Of a stretch of 64,000 nucleotides of DNA, positions 1 through 11,341 are shown piece by piece. The first letter of the stretch is position 1. Every line of letters starts with the position of its first letter. Below the pieces are notes generated by a model. It made no database searches, was not told where the DNA came from, and was given only the letters and a program-made list of their open reading frames with translations. The position numbers and the translations under genes were made by a program. Source of the DNA: Adiantum capillus-veneris. Lineage: Eukaryota; Streptophyta; Polypodiopsida; Polypodiales; Pteridaceae. Location of the stretch: positions 19,578,446-19,642,445 of the forward strand of contig CM043969.1 in the NCBI GenBank assembly GCA_014529385.2. Reading direction: 5' to 3'.

Positions 1-3000
1 AAAAAGATCACTGTACAGAGCAGGGGAAAGACTCACATTCTGGATGTAAAGCTTAAAGGGGAGTCTATTCGTAGTACTGTATCAGCTTCTGCTATTACTT
101 CTGTAATGAAAAAGCATCTTTCTGCGTACTTGGTTTTTGCACGTGAAGTGTCAGATTGTGATGAATCAAATTTATCTGTGCTAGATAAAGAAAGGTCAAT
201 GTTTTTACAACAGTATAGTGACTGTTTTTCCGATTCATTACCGTCTCAATTACCGCCAGAGAGACCCGAGGACCATGCGATAGATTTGGTGCCAGGCAGT
301 AGCCCACCAAATAAGCCTCCGTACAGGGTTAGTGCGGCTCAGCAGAAAGAGATAATGGGCCAAGTACAGGAGCTGTTAGAAAAGGGGCTGATTCAGCCCA
401 GTTCATCTCCATTCTGTTCTCCAGTGTTGTTGGTGCAGAAAAAGGATGCCTCATGGCGTATGTGCATCGACTACCGTGCACTGAACAAGAATACCATCAA
501 GAATAGGTTCCCTATACCTAGAATTGATGATATTATGGACAAATTAGAAGGAGCAGCTATGTTTAGCAGGATAGATCTAAAGAGTGGGTACCATCAGATC
601 CGCATTAGATCAGAGGATGTGCACAAGACTGCTTTTAGAACAACGTTTGGCCTTTACGAATTTTTAGTGATGCCCTTTGGTCTCACAAATGCTCCTGCTA
701 CGTTCAATAGGATGATGGACAGAATTTTCCGTCCACACCAGCAGTTTGTTGGTACATTCTTTGATGACATGATAGTCTACTCAAAGAATGAAGAGGAGCA
801 TAGGCATCACTTGGCCATTGTGTTCAAAGAGCTACGCAGTCATAGGTTGCTCATCAATGCAAAGAAAAGTGAGTTTTTTCTGGAAGAGATTCACTTTCTG
901 GGACACATTGTCTCAAAGGACGGTGTCAGAATGGATCCTGCAAAAGTTGAAGCGATCAAGTCATGGCCAAATTTGAAGACGGTGCATGATGTCCGAAGCT
1001 TCTTGGGACTATGCTCCTATTACAGAAGGTTTATCCGAAATTTCGCTGAGATTGCTTCACCTTTACATGCTCTTCAAAAGAAGGCAGTCACCTTCAGATG
1101 GACACAGAAAGAGATTTCAGCTTTTAATCTCTTAAAGGAAAAGATGACTTCGGATCCAGTCATTGTGTTGCCAGATCTTAGGAAGTCATTTGTGGTCCAG
1201 TGTGACGCCTGTGGTAGTAGCATTGGTGCAGTGCTAATGCAAGATGGCAGGGTAGTAGCCTATGAGAGCAGAATTTTGCAAGGGCCAGAGATGACCATGC
1301 AGGTCTATGAGAAAGAGTTACTGGCTGTGATTCATGCGCTCTTAAGTTGGAAACACTACCTGCTAGGTGCAGACTTTGTTGTCCAAACGGACCATCAGAC
1401 CTTGCGATACTTCTTGACACAAACAAAGTTATCTGAGAAGCATATGCGATGGGCAAATATCTTGTCCATGTTCCATTTTCAGATTGTGCATGTGGAAGGC
1501 AAGAAGAACGTTGTGGCTGATGCCTTGTCAAGGAAGCCACAAATTTTAGCTGTGTCGATTCCTTATCATCATGAACTTGATGATATGAGAGAACAGTATG
1601 CAAATGATGAATATTTTGCAAGGGTCTTCGAGCAGCTAATGGATGGACAACGTCATGAACACTATCTTCTCAAAGATGGGTTCATGATGATGCATGGCAG
1701 ATTGTGTGTCACAAAGCCATTGCGAGGCAAAGTTATGGAAGAGAGTCATGTCCCACCGTATGCAGGGCATCGTGGTATCGATGCTACAGTTAAAGCGGTT
1801 GAGACATTCTTCTATTGGCCTACATTGAGAAGAGATGTGGATGCCTTTGTGCGAGAATGCCTAATATGCCAAAAGGTCAAGTTTGACAGGCAAAAGGCAC
1901 CAGGGTTATTGCAACCACTACCTATTCCAGATAAACCATGGGAAAGTATTGCTATGGATTTTATCTTTGATCTTCCGAGAACGCAGACAGGAAACGATGG
2001 TATTTGGACCATTATTTGCAGATTCAGCAAACAGGCTCATTTTATTCCTGTCAGGAAGAAGATAAAGCCAGATCAGATGGCACGCTTGTTTATGAGCAAT
2101 ATTTTCAAGTATCATGGCATGCCACGGTCGATTGTTAGCGACCGTGATCCACGCATGACAAGTTTGTTCTGGAGAGGCTTGTTTGAGAATATGGGCACCA
2201 CGCTCAAATTCTCTTCGTCATTTCATCCTCAAACAGATGGGCAGTCAGAAGAGGCAAATTCTACTGTCCTAGATCTGCTGAAGTGCTATGTGTCAGAGCA
2301 TAAAGGAAAGTGGGAGCAGTATTTGCCATTGGTGGAGTATGCATACAATAATACAATGCATTCATCAACTGGCAAGGCACCCTTTGAGATAGTTGAAGGT
2401 GGCAAGAAAGTTCCTCCCATACTGCATACAAAGGACAAGATATTTGAAGCAGATAAGTATGTTCAGGACATGGATGAAATGTACAAGAAGGTCAAAGTGG
2501 CCTTAGAAAGGACTCAGGCAAAGCAAAAGAAAGCAGCTGATCGTCACCGTCGTGAAGTGGTATATTCACTTGGTGATTGGGTGCTTTTACGCTTTGAAAA
2601 GGCAAGGTTAAAGAAGATGAAGGGCAAGGAAAGACTGTTTCCAAAGCTCAGCATGCGTTACTATGGGCCTTTTCAAGTATGCGACATAATCAGTGATGTT
2701 GCATATAGGCTGAAATTGCCTGACAGTTGGAAGATTCACAATGCGTTTCATGTGAGTCTTCTCAGACCCTATGTGGGTGATGTGCCAGAAGATATACCAG
2801 CTGAAGATCAGCCGGAAGTCGAGGAACTTGACGAGATCTTGGTCCCTGAACAGATTTTGGCACACAAAGAAAGGAAAGTGAAAGGCAAGGTTACTAGGCG
2901 TTACTTGGTAAAGTTCAGAAACTATCCACCAATGGATGCTAAGTGGATGGAAGAAGGTGAACTTGCAGAGTCACCAACTGTGTTATCACTTTACCTTGAA

Positions 3001-3033
3001 GCCTTCGGTTTGCAACCTACCTTGACCCCTTGA
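1..3033 (+). CDS. pol: Chromovirus Pol polyprotein (RT, RNase H, integrase, chromodomain), 5' end outside the window
   Basis: The frame is open from base 1, so the ATG at 106 is probably not the true start; 1010 residues are visible. In order: a linker after the protease; reverse transcriptase, with FFDD at about 757-768; RNase H, with CDACG near 1201, YEKE near 1306, a TDH near 1388 and VADALSR near 1513; integrase, with an HHCC zinc site at about 1747-1875 and catalytic D (MDF near 1954), D (SDRD near 2137) and E (DGQSEE near 2236); a GPY/F-type module (RYYGPF near 2659); and a chromodomain at about 2815-3010. No frameshift or stop interrupts it, unlike every other pol in the window, so this copy is the youngest or least damaged. 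The chromodomain places it among chromoviruses and is known in that group to direct integration to marked chromatin. Transcription would come from a 5' LTR left of the window. Confidence 0.93.
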   Translation, partial: KKITVQSRGKTHILDVKLKGESIRSTVSASAITSVMKKHLSAYLVFAREVSDCDESNLSVLDKERSMFLQQYSDCFSDSLPSQLPPERPEDHAIDLVPGSSPPNKPPYRVSAAQQKEIMGQVQELLEKGLIQPSSSPFCSPVLLVQKKDASWRMCIDYRALNKNTIKNRFPIPRIDDIMDKLEGAAMFSRIDLKSGYHQIRIRSEDVHKTAFRTTFGLYEFLVMPFGLTNAPATFNRMMDRIFRPHQQFVGTFFDDMIVYSKNEEEHRHHLAIVFKELRSHRLLINAKKSEFFLEEIHFLGHIVSKDGVRMDPAKVEAIKSWPNLKTVHDVRSFLGLCSYYRRFIRNFAEIASPLHALQKKAVTFRWTQKEISAFNLLKEKMTSDPVIVLPDLRKSFVVQCDACGSSIGAVLMQDGRVVAYESRILQGPEMTMQVYEKELLAVIHALLSWKHYLLGADFVVQTDHQTLRYFLTQTKLSEKHMRWANILSMFHFQIVHVEGKKNVVADALSRKPQILAVSIPYHHELDDMREQYANDEYFARVFEQLMDGQRHEHYLLKDGFMMMHGRLCVTKPLRGKVMEESHVPPYAGHRGIDATVKAVETFFYWPTLRRDVDAFVRECLICQKVKFDRQKAPGLLQPLPIPDKPWESIAMDFIFDLPRTQTGNDGIWTIICRFSKQAHFIPVRKKIKPDQMARLFMSNIFKYHGMPRSIVSDRDPRMTSLFWRGLFENMGTTLKFSSSFHPQTDGQSEEANSTVLDLLKCYVSEHKGKWEQYLPLVEYAYNNTMHSSTGKAPFEIVEGGKKVPPILHTKDKIFEADKYVQDMDEMYKKVKVALERTQAKQKKAADRHRREVVYSLGDWVLLRFEKARLKKMKGKERLFPKLSMRYYGPFQVCDIISDVAYRLKLPDSWKIHNAFHVSLLRPYVGDVPEDIPAEDQPEVEELDEILVPEQILAHKERKVKGKVTRRYLVKFRNYPPMDAKWMEEGELAESPTVLSLYLEAFGLQPTLTP

Positions 3034-3606
3034 GTTTCAAAGCTACATGGATTGTCAGTGTGACAATGGCTTCTGAAACAAATGATGTACATGGTATTTA
3101 AAGTGAGCTCAAATCAAATACCTGTTACATGAATGTTAGAGCTGTACAGATTGTCAGTTTGGCAATTGCTCTTATGGAATGTCCAAAAGTTTGATTAGTG
3201 CTATAGAAGTGAGTATTTCTTGTCAGTTTGTCAAGGATACAGTGATTGCTTCTATTGAAGAGTACATGTGTAACTGCATTCTTAAACTGTCGGTTTGGGT
3301 ATGCTCGAAAGTGTTACGGGATCCAACCTGTACTATAAGACAGTGGCAAAATGTGCAGCTACCATTTTGTCATTGGAAAGTTAGTGACTCAAAGCAATGG
3401 CAGAGTGCGAAGCTACCACTATGTCATTGGGACAGGGTTCACACGCAGGCAATACATGAGTCGACGAGGTGTTGAATACACCAGGGTTGACAATGAGCAT
3501 GTATGTGTCGTACATGTGTCGACAGGTGTTGAATACATCAATGTTGACTAGGAGCTTGTACGACATAGATGCAAACGAGGACGTTTGAGATTTCAAGAGG
3601 GGGGTA
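3034..3606 (+). other. 3' untranslated region of family A with PPT-adjacent hairpin
   Basis: No coding sequence. It ends with a perfect 6-bp hairpin (CAAACG-AGGA-CGTTTG, 3572-3587) and then the polypurine tract directly before the LTR. Degenerate GTCGACA / TTGAATACA motifs recur at about 3460-3545. The copy at 5340-5912 has the same layout. Confidence 0.7.
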
Positions 3607-5084
3607 TGTCACCAGTGTGTGACTACTATCTATCCTTTTTGTTGATTTCTTTCTTATTATCTATTTACTTTCACTTTTTGGAAACACCCCTCGGGAAATC
3701 TAACTGCCCTGCATTGCATAGCTAGTGTGGAACTGTCCAGAGGGAGTCCGGGCCTGAGGGCAAGAGAGCACTAAGGTTGGACAAGGACTATGGTTAGCCA
3801 AGTGGGGTCATTGACTAGCCAAAGTGGAACCCTTTGCTACAGAGGCTACATTTCAGTTCTGGATGTGGCCGCAGTGTACAAAGAGGGTCGGATGACCTAG
3901 AAAGATACAATGGCAGCATCTCCTAAAATTTAGGGAACTGCTATTTTGGGACCTGAAAATGTCTTCGCGTCATTACGTGCAGTTTGACATGGGGATCATT
4001 TTGTTACTCTGTGGCCAAGTCAACAGAGGCTGCAGGTGAGATATTTTTAGACCCGAGGGTCTAAAGCGGGAAAATGCACAAATGAGTGACACTTGGCACT
4101 TTGAGGCCAGTTTACTACTTATAGAGAAGGCAAAAACGTGATTTATAGTTGGGAGGCTCATTTTGCAAGTCTCTGTCACAGGTTAAGAGCTATGGAGTGC
4201 TTGCTTTCCCTCTTATGCACAGTGCGGTGCCAGGAGTGATGCCCTGCACGCTACGCACTGCCCTCTCTCTCCCCTTTGGCAGTATGTTATGCCCCTCTAG
4301 TGGGCTCTTCATTTGACCAATGTACAGTTGTGTGGGTTCATGCGCGATTGCCGAGGCAAGAGCCTCTTGCACAGGTACTGGATTAGCTAGCGGCTAATCC
4401 CCCCGCAGGTACAGGTGAATTCGGAGAGGTTTCACGCCAGAAATCTCGTCCGATTCAAAGGGCAAGTAGCCCTACAGGTGCGGGAGCTCGAGGACTTGCT
4501 AGGGATGCGACCGGCACGCGGAACGGAGCCCGAAACAGTGAATTACAGCCTGCTGTGTATTTTTGCAGGTTTAGGGTTTTGGCCCTAAACGGACCCTAAT
4601 ACCCCCAGGAGGTTCGGGGACGCAAGGGGACCGCTGTACAGGTGATCTGGCGCATTTTCAGGGCTGAAAACAGAGAATTCAGCGTGCTGCAGATTCTCGC
4701 CAGGTTTTGTAAAGTGCCCGTATGCGTCGGGAAAGTCGGCCAATGCGTGGGAATACTGACTGTGAAGGGTTCTAGTACAGTTATGCTGCCGAAATCAGGC
4801 TGGAACAGTGGAAATTCAGCCGAGTTTGTGCGGGGCAGCTTGTAGGGAACCACAGCGTTTATTCCCTCTTTTGAACAATAAAGAAATACCGAAAGGGGCG
4901 CCTAAGTTAGGGGCCAATCTGGTGTCTGTCTACTCATACAGGTGCAATCTAGCAGCCTGTATCCCTCTCCCCTTTGTTGTGTCTTGAAAGTACAGGTAAA
5001 ATAGACGACTAATAATGGGTGAAAGCTAAATCAAGGTTTAAAGTAAAGTCTACCGCCCTTTTCGGATTGAACAGGCCGGTTTCA
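3607..5084 (+). repeat. LTR of family A, copy 1 (1478 bp)
   Basis: It starts TGTCACCAG right after the polypurine tract and ends GGCCGGTTTCA. It contains CAATAAAGAAATACC (a poly(A)-signal-like AATAAA) followed by the conserved GGGGCGCC / GGGGCCAA block at 4876-4918. It also has a telo-box-like TTTAGGGTTTTGGCCCTAAAC segment near 4570. It matches LTR copy 2 closely except for a block at about 3985-4185 that is much more diverged. Confidence 0.88.
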
Positions 5085-5912
5085 GATGTGCCAGAAGATA
5101 TGCCAGCTGAAGATCAGCCGGAAGTCGAGGAACTTGAAGAGATCTTGCTCCCTGAACAGATTTTGGCACACAAAGAAAGGAAAGTTAAAGGCAAGTTTGC
5201 TAGGCATTACTTGGTAAAGTTCAAAAACTATCCACCAATGGATGCTAAGTGGATGGAAGAAGGTGAACTTGCAGAGTCACCAACTGTGTTATCACTTTAC
5301 CTTGAAGCCTTCGATTTGCAACCTACCTTGACCCCTTGAGTTTCAAAGCTACATGGATTGTCAGTGTGACAATGGCTTCTGAAACAAATGATGTACATGG
5401 TATTTAAAGTGAGCTCAAATGAAATACCTGTTACATGAATCATAGAGTTGTACAGATTGTCAGTTTGGCAATTGCTCTTATGGAATGTCCAAAAGTTCGG
5501 TTAGTGCTATAGAAGTGAGTATTTCTTGTCAGTTTGTCAAGGATACAGTAATTGCTTCTTTTAAAGAGTACATGTGTAACTGCATTCTTAAACTATCGGT
5601 TTGGGTATGCTCGAAAGTGTTACGGGATCCAACGTGTACTATAAGACAGTGGCAAAATGTGCAGCTACCATTTTGTCATTGGAAAGTTAGTGACTCAAAG
5701 CAATGGCACAGTGCGAAGCTACCACTATGTCATTGGGACAGGGTTCACACGCAGGCAATACATGTGTCGACGAGGTGTTGAATACACCAGGGTTGACGAT
5801 GAGCATGTATGTGTCGTACATGTGTCGACAGGTGTTGAATACATCAGTGCTGACTGTGAGCATGTACGACATAGATGCAAACGAGGACGTTTGAGATTTC
5901 AAGAGGGGGGTA
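5085..5912 (+). pseudogene. Truncated family A internal region: chromodomain end of Pol plus 3' UTR
   Basis: Bases 5085-5339 encode the last 84 residues of Pol (PEVEELEEIL... to LQPTLTP) and align with 2779-3033 with a few substitutions. The frame reads in from the LTR without its own domain start. The rest repeats the 3' UTR, hairpin (5878-5893) and polypurine tract. RT, RNase H and integrase are absent, so it cannot make a functional polyprotein. Confidence 0.85.
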
Positions 5913-8097
5913 TGTCACCAGCATGTGACTGCTATCTATCCTTTTTGTTGATTTCTTTCTTATTATCTATTTACTTTCACGTTTTGGAAACACCCCTCGG
6001 GAAATCTAACTGCCCTGCATTGCATAGCTAGTGTGGAACTGTCCAGAGGGAGTCCAGGCCTGAGGACAAGAGAGCACTAAAGTTGGACAAGGACTATGGT
6101 TAGCCAAGTGGGGTCATTGACTAGCCAAACTGGAATCCTTTGTTACAGAGGCTACATGTCAGTTCTGGGTGTGGCTGCAGTGTACAAAGAGGGTCAGATG
6201 ACCTAGAAAGATACAATGGCAGCATCTCCTAAAATTTAGGGAACTGCTATTTTGGGACTTGAAAATGTGTTTGCGTCATTACCTTCGGAATGACAAGGAG
6301 AACATTTTCTTACTCTACCGTGAAGTCAATTGGGCGACCGGTTGGGAGATTTTTAGGTGGCAACCCGAAACGGGAAAATGCTTGTAAATGTGCCAAGTGG
6401 CACCTTCTGGTGCACTTTCCTCATGCAACAAGAAGTGGCACTGAATTTAGGAGGAGGAGGGCTCATTTTCAGATTTTGTCACAGGTTAAGAGTTATGGAG
6501 TGCTTGCTTTCCCTCTTATGCACAGTGCGGTGCCAGGAGTGATGCCCTGCACACTACACACTGCCCTCTCTCTCCCCTTTGGCAGTATGTTATGCCCCAC
6601 TAGTGGGCTCTTCATTTGACCAATGTACAGTTGTGTGGGTTCATGCACGATTGCCGAGGCAAGAGCCTCTTGCACAGGTACTGGATTAGCTAGCGGCTAA
6701 TCCCCCGCAAGTACAGGTGATTCGGAGAGGTTTCACACTTGAAATCTCGTCCGATTCAAAGGGCAAGTAGCCCTACAGGTGCGAGAGCTCGGGGACTTGC
6801 TACGGATGCGAACGGCACGCGAAACGGAGCCCGAAACAATAAATTACAGCCTGCTGTGTATTTTTGCAGGTTTAGGGTTTTGGCCCTAAACGGACCCTAA
6901 TACCCCCAGGAGGTTCGGGGACCATAGTTACCCGGAACGCGGAACGGGAACGGCGACGGGATCCCCGCGGAACGGGGGAACGGCTAGGGGTCGGGAACAG
7001 GAACGGCGCGGAACGGGAGGTATAAAAAACACCCAAATAGTGCATTTTTTAGCTCCTTGTGTTTAAATACAAGGAGTATTAGAGTGCTTTGACTTTAATA
7101 CTCACAAAAAACTCGTTTTGAAGACCATTCAACCTTGCTATGACTAGATGATGAGAGAGAGAGAGAGACTCGAGAGAGTGAGAGGGAGAGATTTGAGAGA
7201 GTGGGAGGGAGAGGAAGACAGCTTGAAGGCCTAAAGCCTTGAGCCTTGAGAAAGAGAGTCTTGAGAGGGAGAGATCTTGAGAGTGTGAGAGGGAGAGAGC
7301 TTGAGCCTTGAGGATTAGCTTGTGGAGAGAAAGGGGGAGGGGGTGTATTTTATGAGTCCTTGAGGCCTTGCACACTTCAAAAAGAAGCCCAAACATTTAC
7401 TTCAATTTTTTCAATTTTTGCCAAATTTGTTTGTAGCCATTGGCCGTTCCAGGGGAATTCCGGAACGTTCCGGGGCTTTCCGGAACGTTCCGGAACGGCC
7501 GTTCCGTCCGGTTTGCACTGGCCACCCGAAACGTCAGACGTTCCGGGACGTTTCGGAACGTTCGAGAAGGGAACTGCCCCCCGAAACGCCGGAACGGGGG
7601 CTAGGGGGCGTTCCCCGGTAACTATGTCGGGGACGCAAGGGGACCGCTGTATAGGCGATCTGGCACATTTTCAGGGCTGAAAACAGAGAATTCAGCGTGC
7701 TGCAGATTCTCGCCAGGTTTTGCAAAGTGCCCATATGCGTCGGGAAAGTCATTTAATGCGTGGGAATACTGACCGTGAAGGGTTCTAGTACAGTTATGCT
7801 GCCGAAATCAAGCCAGAACAGTCAAAATTCAGCCAAGGTTGTGCGGGGCAGCTTGGAAAGAACCACAGCGTTTATTCCCTCTTTTAAACAATAAAGAAAT
7901 ACCGAAAGGGGCGCCTAAGTTAGGGGCCAATTTGGTGTCGGTCTACTCATACAGGTGCAATCTAGCAGCCTGTATCCCTCTCCCCTTTGTTGTCTCTTGA
8001 AAGTACAGGTAGAATAGATGACTAATAATGGGTGAAAGCTAAATCAAGGTTTGAAGTAAAGTCTACCGCCCTTTTTGGATTGAACAGGCCGGTTTCA
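5913..8097 (+). repeat. LTR of family A, copy 2, interrupted by a MITE
   Basis: It starts TGTCACCAGC and ends CCGGTTTCA. Without the 704-bp insertion and its 8-bp duplication it is 1473 bp, nearly the length of copy 1. The conserved poly(A)-region block lies at 7889-7929. The U3-like stretch at about 6285-6485 differs strongly from copy 1 while the flanks match well. Confidence 0.87.
6923..7626. mobile_element. Non-autonomous hAT-like MITE (704 bp)
   Basis: The insertion sits inside LTR copy 2; the uninterrupted site is visible in LTR copy 1 near 4615. It is flanked by a perfect 8-bp duplication TCGGGGAC (6915-6922 and 7627-7634). Its ends are inverted repeats: CATAGTTACC at the left, GGTAACTATG at the right. 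Many GGAACG / CGTTCC motifs fill the subterminal regions, and a GA-rich core occupies about 7148-7340. It has no transposase ORF. The 8-bp duplication points to the hAT superfamily; this assignment rests on duplication length and inverted repeats only. Confidence 0.8.
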
Positions 8098-8386
8098 GAG
8101 GATATACTTTGTGCATGTCTCTCATCATCAGTCTGACTGTAAGCATTATCTCTCACATACTGAATTTGCTTATAGCAGTCTTAAGCACTCGGCTACTCGA
8201 TATAGCCATTCATGGTTATGTACAGTTATGAGCCACAACCACCCATCGCTATAAGACTCAAAGGGATCAAGATGCGATCCATTGCTGATTTCTTGCACAA
8301 GATGCAAGAAATACTCGTGAGTGCTAAGAAAAGCACAAAGACCGACCAGGATAGGGCTATCTTTTTTGCTAACCACCATCCTCACC
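8098..8386. other. Unassigned sequence between LTR insertions
   Basis: No gene or clear element end. Before the solo LTR at 8392 inserted, this stretch was continuous with 9491 onward. Confidence 0.4.
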
Positions 8387-8391
8387 ATGTG

Positions 8392-9485
8392 TGTAGGATG
8401 CAGCGGAAGTGAATGTTGAACTTTGCTCAAGATGAGTGCTCCGAACTGTGCTCAAGGTTCCTTTTACTTAGGGAAGGGAGAGCCTTCCGTGCCTTTCATG
8501 AAAGAGTGCAAGTGATCACAAACAAAGTGGATAAACACTATGAATGAAGGTACTGAGACTGAGAGATAGAGAGAGAAGAATACGACACCATTAAATTGTC
8601 AAACCCTCCTCCAAGGGCCCCTCTCTTGATTGCGAGAGAGGTCTATGCTATTGATTGCACAAATCTGGTACAAGATGCTCATGCAAGTCGTGAGACTATG
8701 ATGCAAAGTGTAGGTTGGAGACGACGGTGTCAACGAGGGCGGCGACGGCGACGTCTGGCTGAAATGGCTCTCTTCGGGCCGATCTTTATTTGCTGAGTTC
8801 GCTGGTTCTACTGCTGAACTGCTGCTGTTGCGAAACGCTGAACTGCTGCTGCCTTTACTGCTGAAATAAACGCTGAGAAACGCTGGTATATGGGGCTGAA
8901 ATCGCCAGAGTCCAGTGCTGAAAACGCTGGTGATGCAGGCTACAAAAACGCTAATCTGCTGCGAGTAAAACACGCTGATTTGAGAGGCTGAAATCGCTGG
9001 TTTGTGGGGCTGAAAAACGCCAGGAGATCACTGCTGAAAACGCTGGCTTAACTATTGGGGAAACGCCAAGCCTTCAAGTCCTTGCTTGAGATAGAGATAG
9101 AGATGCCTGCTGCAGAGTGAATTGCCTGTGCATTCCTCCTCTTTTGCCAGATTGTGCTAGCGCTAGGTTTGCTTATATATTATCTTAGCAAAATTGCCCT
9201 ACCTAGTTCCCAACAAAAGTCACTTGAAAATAATAAGTGAAAAATGTCAAAAATAGGGAAAATAGGTTCTGTGCATTGAAAAATGCTCCTGATGGATTCT
9301 GATGGTAATGTTGATGATCATGTTGTGTGCAACCAGAGGATATGCATCTACTCTAAGTGTCTGGACATGCACGACCTACGAACAGACTCACAAAAGTGCC
9401 ATAACACTTCCTAATCTAGGCTAACTGAACCCATGTCATGAAGTAGCTTGTCCATGTACACATAGGGTTAGATGTGCACGTGACA
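8392..9485 (-). mobile_element. Solo LTR of family C (minus orientation)
   Basis: It is flanked by a perfect 5-bp duplication ATGTG (8387-8391 and 9486-9490). On the minus strand it begins TGTCACGTG and ends CCTACA. It is homologous to 10250-11341 and, inverted, to 18388-19650. It contains a degenerate minisatellite built on GCTGAAAACGCTGG at about 8815-9055. No internal sequence accompanies it, so it is an LTR left after LTR-LTR recombination. Confidence 0.85.
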
Positions 9486-9490
9486 ATGTG

Positions 9491-10240
9491 GGTGTACTTA
9501 AAGGTACAGAAAGATTCTGAAACGATGTGTACTAGTCAATGCTCGAGATTGTGCTTGCGATATTGTGGGTCATTCCGAAGATTAATGGTCTCCTGCAAAG
9601 TGGGAGGATAACACTCCTTACATCCCACTTGAACCTAATTCTGGTCCAAAAGCAACGCCAAAAAGCTACCATCGTAAATCACGGAATTTTGTACAACTGC
9701 CACGTCAGCACTGTCAACGCGTTTTGCAAAAATCTGCCACGTCAACACTGTTAATGAAAAATCCGGTCTCTGCCTATGAAAAGTAGTTTACATGAAAAGC
9801 CTTCAAACTCAAAAGCTTCTGGTCCAAAAGCAACGCTAAAAAGCTACCATCGTAAATCACGGAATTTCGTACAACTGCCACGTCAACATTGTCAACGCGT
9901 TTTGCAAAAATCTGCCACGTCAACACTCTTAGTGAAAAATCCGAAAACTGCCACATCATCAACTGCTACGCATGTGTGCGCGTCCTCCTTTATTTTAATC
10001 CTTTATATCACGTGGGGCCCCATCGGACGGGGTCCCCATAAGTTGGTAGGACTTCTTCTGTTACTTTTTCTTCTTAGGGTTTAGGCCCCTCGGTCCGCAT
10101 TTACAAGTTGGCTCCATTCTTCAGGGCTTTGACACATCAGCAATTTGTGACATCTCCCCTTCTTGAAAGAGAGTAATCGTCCTTGATAACAGCATATCTG
10201 CAAAACAACTCAAGTTAGCTCAAAAATTTCCGAGGGTCAT
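9491..10240 (-). mobile_element. Family B LTR remnant with polypurine-tract junction
   Basis: The segment up to 10152 matches the end of the family B LTR seen at 14008-14207 and 19760-19975 (GGTCCCATAAGTTGGTAGGA and CAATTTGTGACA are shared). It is followed on the minus-strand side by CAAGAAGGGGAGA, the family B polypurine tract, and about 90 bp of internal sequence. About 178 bp is duplicated in tandem, starting at 9641 and 9819. No coding sequence. Confidence 0.65.
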
Positions 10241-10249
10241 TCCGAGGAA

Positions 10250-11341
10250 CATTTACTGAGAGAGTGCAAGTGGTCACAAACAAAGTGGATAAACACTGTG
10301 AGTGAAGGTGTTGAGACTGAGAGAAAGAGAGAGAAGAATACGACACCAGAATAGTTGTCAAACCCTCCTCCGAAGGCCCCACTCTCTATGGCAACAGCGG
10401 TCTACTATAGATTGCACAGATCTCTACAATGCTTTGGACTTGCCGATGATGTCAATGACGATGAGGACAACAACAAGACTGGCTGAAATCTGAAAACGCT
10501 AAGGGCTGAAATCTGCAAATTTTGTATTTGCTGAATTCTGACTCTATATCGATGATGATGGCAATGACGACGATGCGACGACGACACGCTGAAAACGCAG
10601 ATGCTGAAATCTGCGTTTTCTGGGCTGAATCAACAAACTTCGGTGGATCTTACCGTGCGGCGAGGATTTGCTGCGGGAAGGTGAGATCTGCGAGGTTTAG
10701 GACTTCTACTACGGTGTCTATGTGCTGGAAACTGAAAACGCTGAGGCTATGGCTGAATCTGTCGCCGTGGTTCTGCAAATGCCGAGACAGATCTGCAATG
10801 CAAAAACACTGGGCTGTTGATGCTTGATGCAAAAACGCTAGGCTAATTGCTGGATGGGCTGATCTGCGATGCAAAAACGCGAGGGCTTTGTTGATGAAAA
10901 ACGCTAGGCTTGCTGTTGGCTAAAAACGCTAGGTTTTGCTGTCGAGGAAGGTCTTGCTGAGAAGGTGCCTGTTGAACACTGTGTTCCTGCTGCCTCTTCT
11001 GCCAGAAATCACTAGCGCTAGGGTTTCTTATGTACTTGCTGTTCTAAATTTCCCTGCCCTGTTCCCAACAAAAGTCAGTTAAAAATAATAAGTGAAAAAT
11101 GGCAAAAATAGGAAAAATTAAGTTTTTTGCACTGTAAAATGCTCTTGATGTAATCTGATGGTAATGCTGATGATCATGATGTGTGCAACCAGAGGATATG
11201 CATCTACTCTAAGTGTCTGGACATGCACGATCTACAAACAGACTCACAAAAGTACCAGAACACTTCCTAAGCTAACTGAACTGAACCCATGTCATGAAGT
11301 AGCTTGTCCACGTACACATAGGGTTAGATGTCCACGTGACA
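10250..11341 (-). repeat. Family C 3' LTR, truncated
   Basis: On the minus strand it begins TGTCACGTGGACATC right after the purine tract GAAAAGGAGGGGA. It is homologous to the solo LTR at 8392-9485 but lacks about the last 115 bp, where it joins family B sequence. The GCTGAAA-type minisatellite is present at about 10490-10930. Confidence 0.75.

Larger units (their letters stand above)
1..8097 (+). mobile_element. Ty3/gypsy chromovirus complex, family A (pol - LTR - truncated internal - LTR)
   Basis: The pol polyprotein is followed by an LTR (3607-5084), an 828-bp piece of the same internal region (5085-5912), and a second LTR (5913-8097). The piece 5085-5912 corresponds base for base in length to 2779-3606, so the second internal region lost everything between its 5' LTR and the chromodomain. 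The polypurine tract AAGAGGGGGGTA precedes the TG of both LTRs, and both LTRs end in CCGGTTTCA. The 5' LTR, primer site and gag lie left of the window. This LTR-sharing order fits unequal recombination between LTRs plus an internal deletion. Confidence 0.85.

Noticed and set aside
11160-11180. CTGATGATC near 11168 as a hammerhead core
   Set aside because: No stem II, GAAA or stem I partner nearby.
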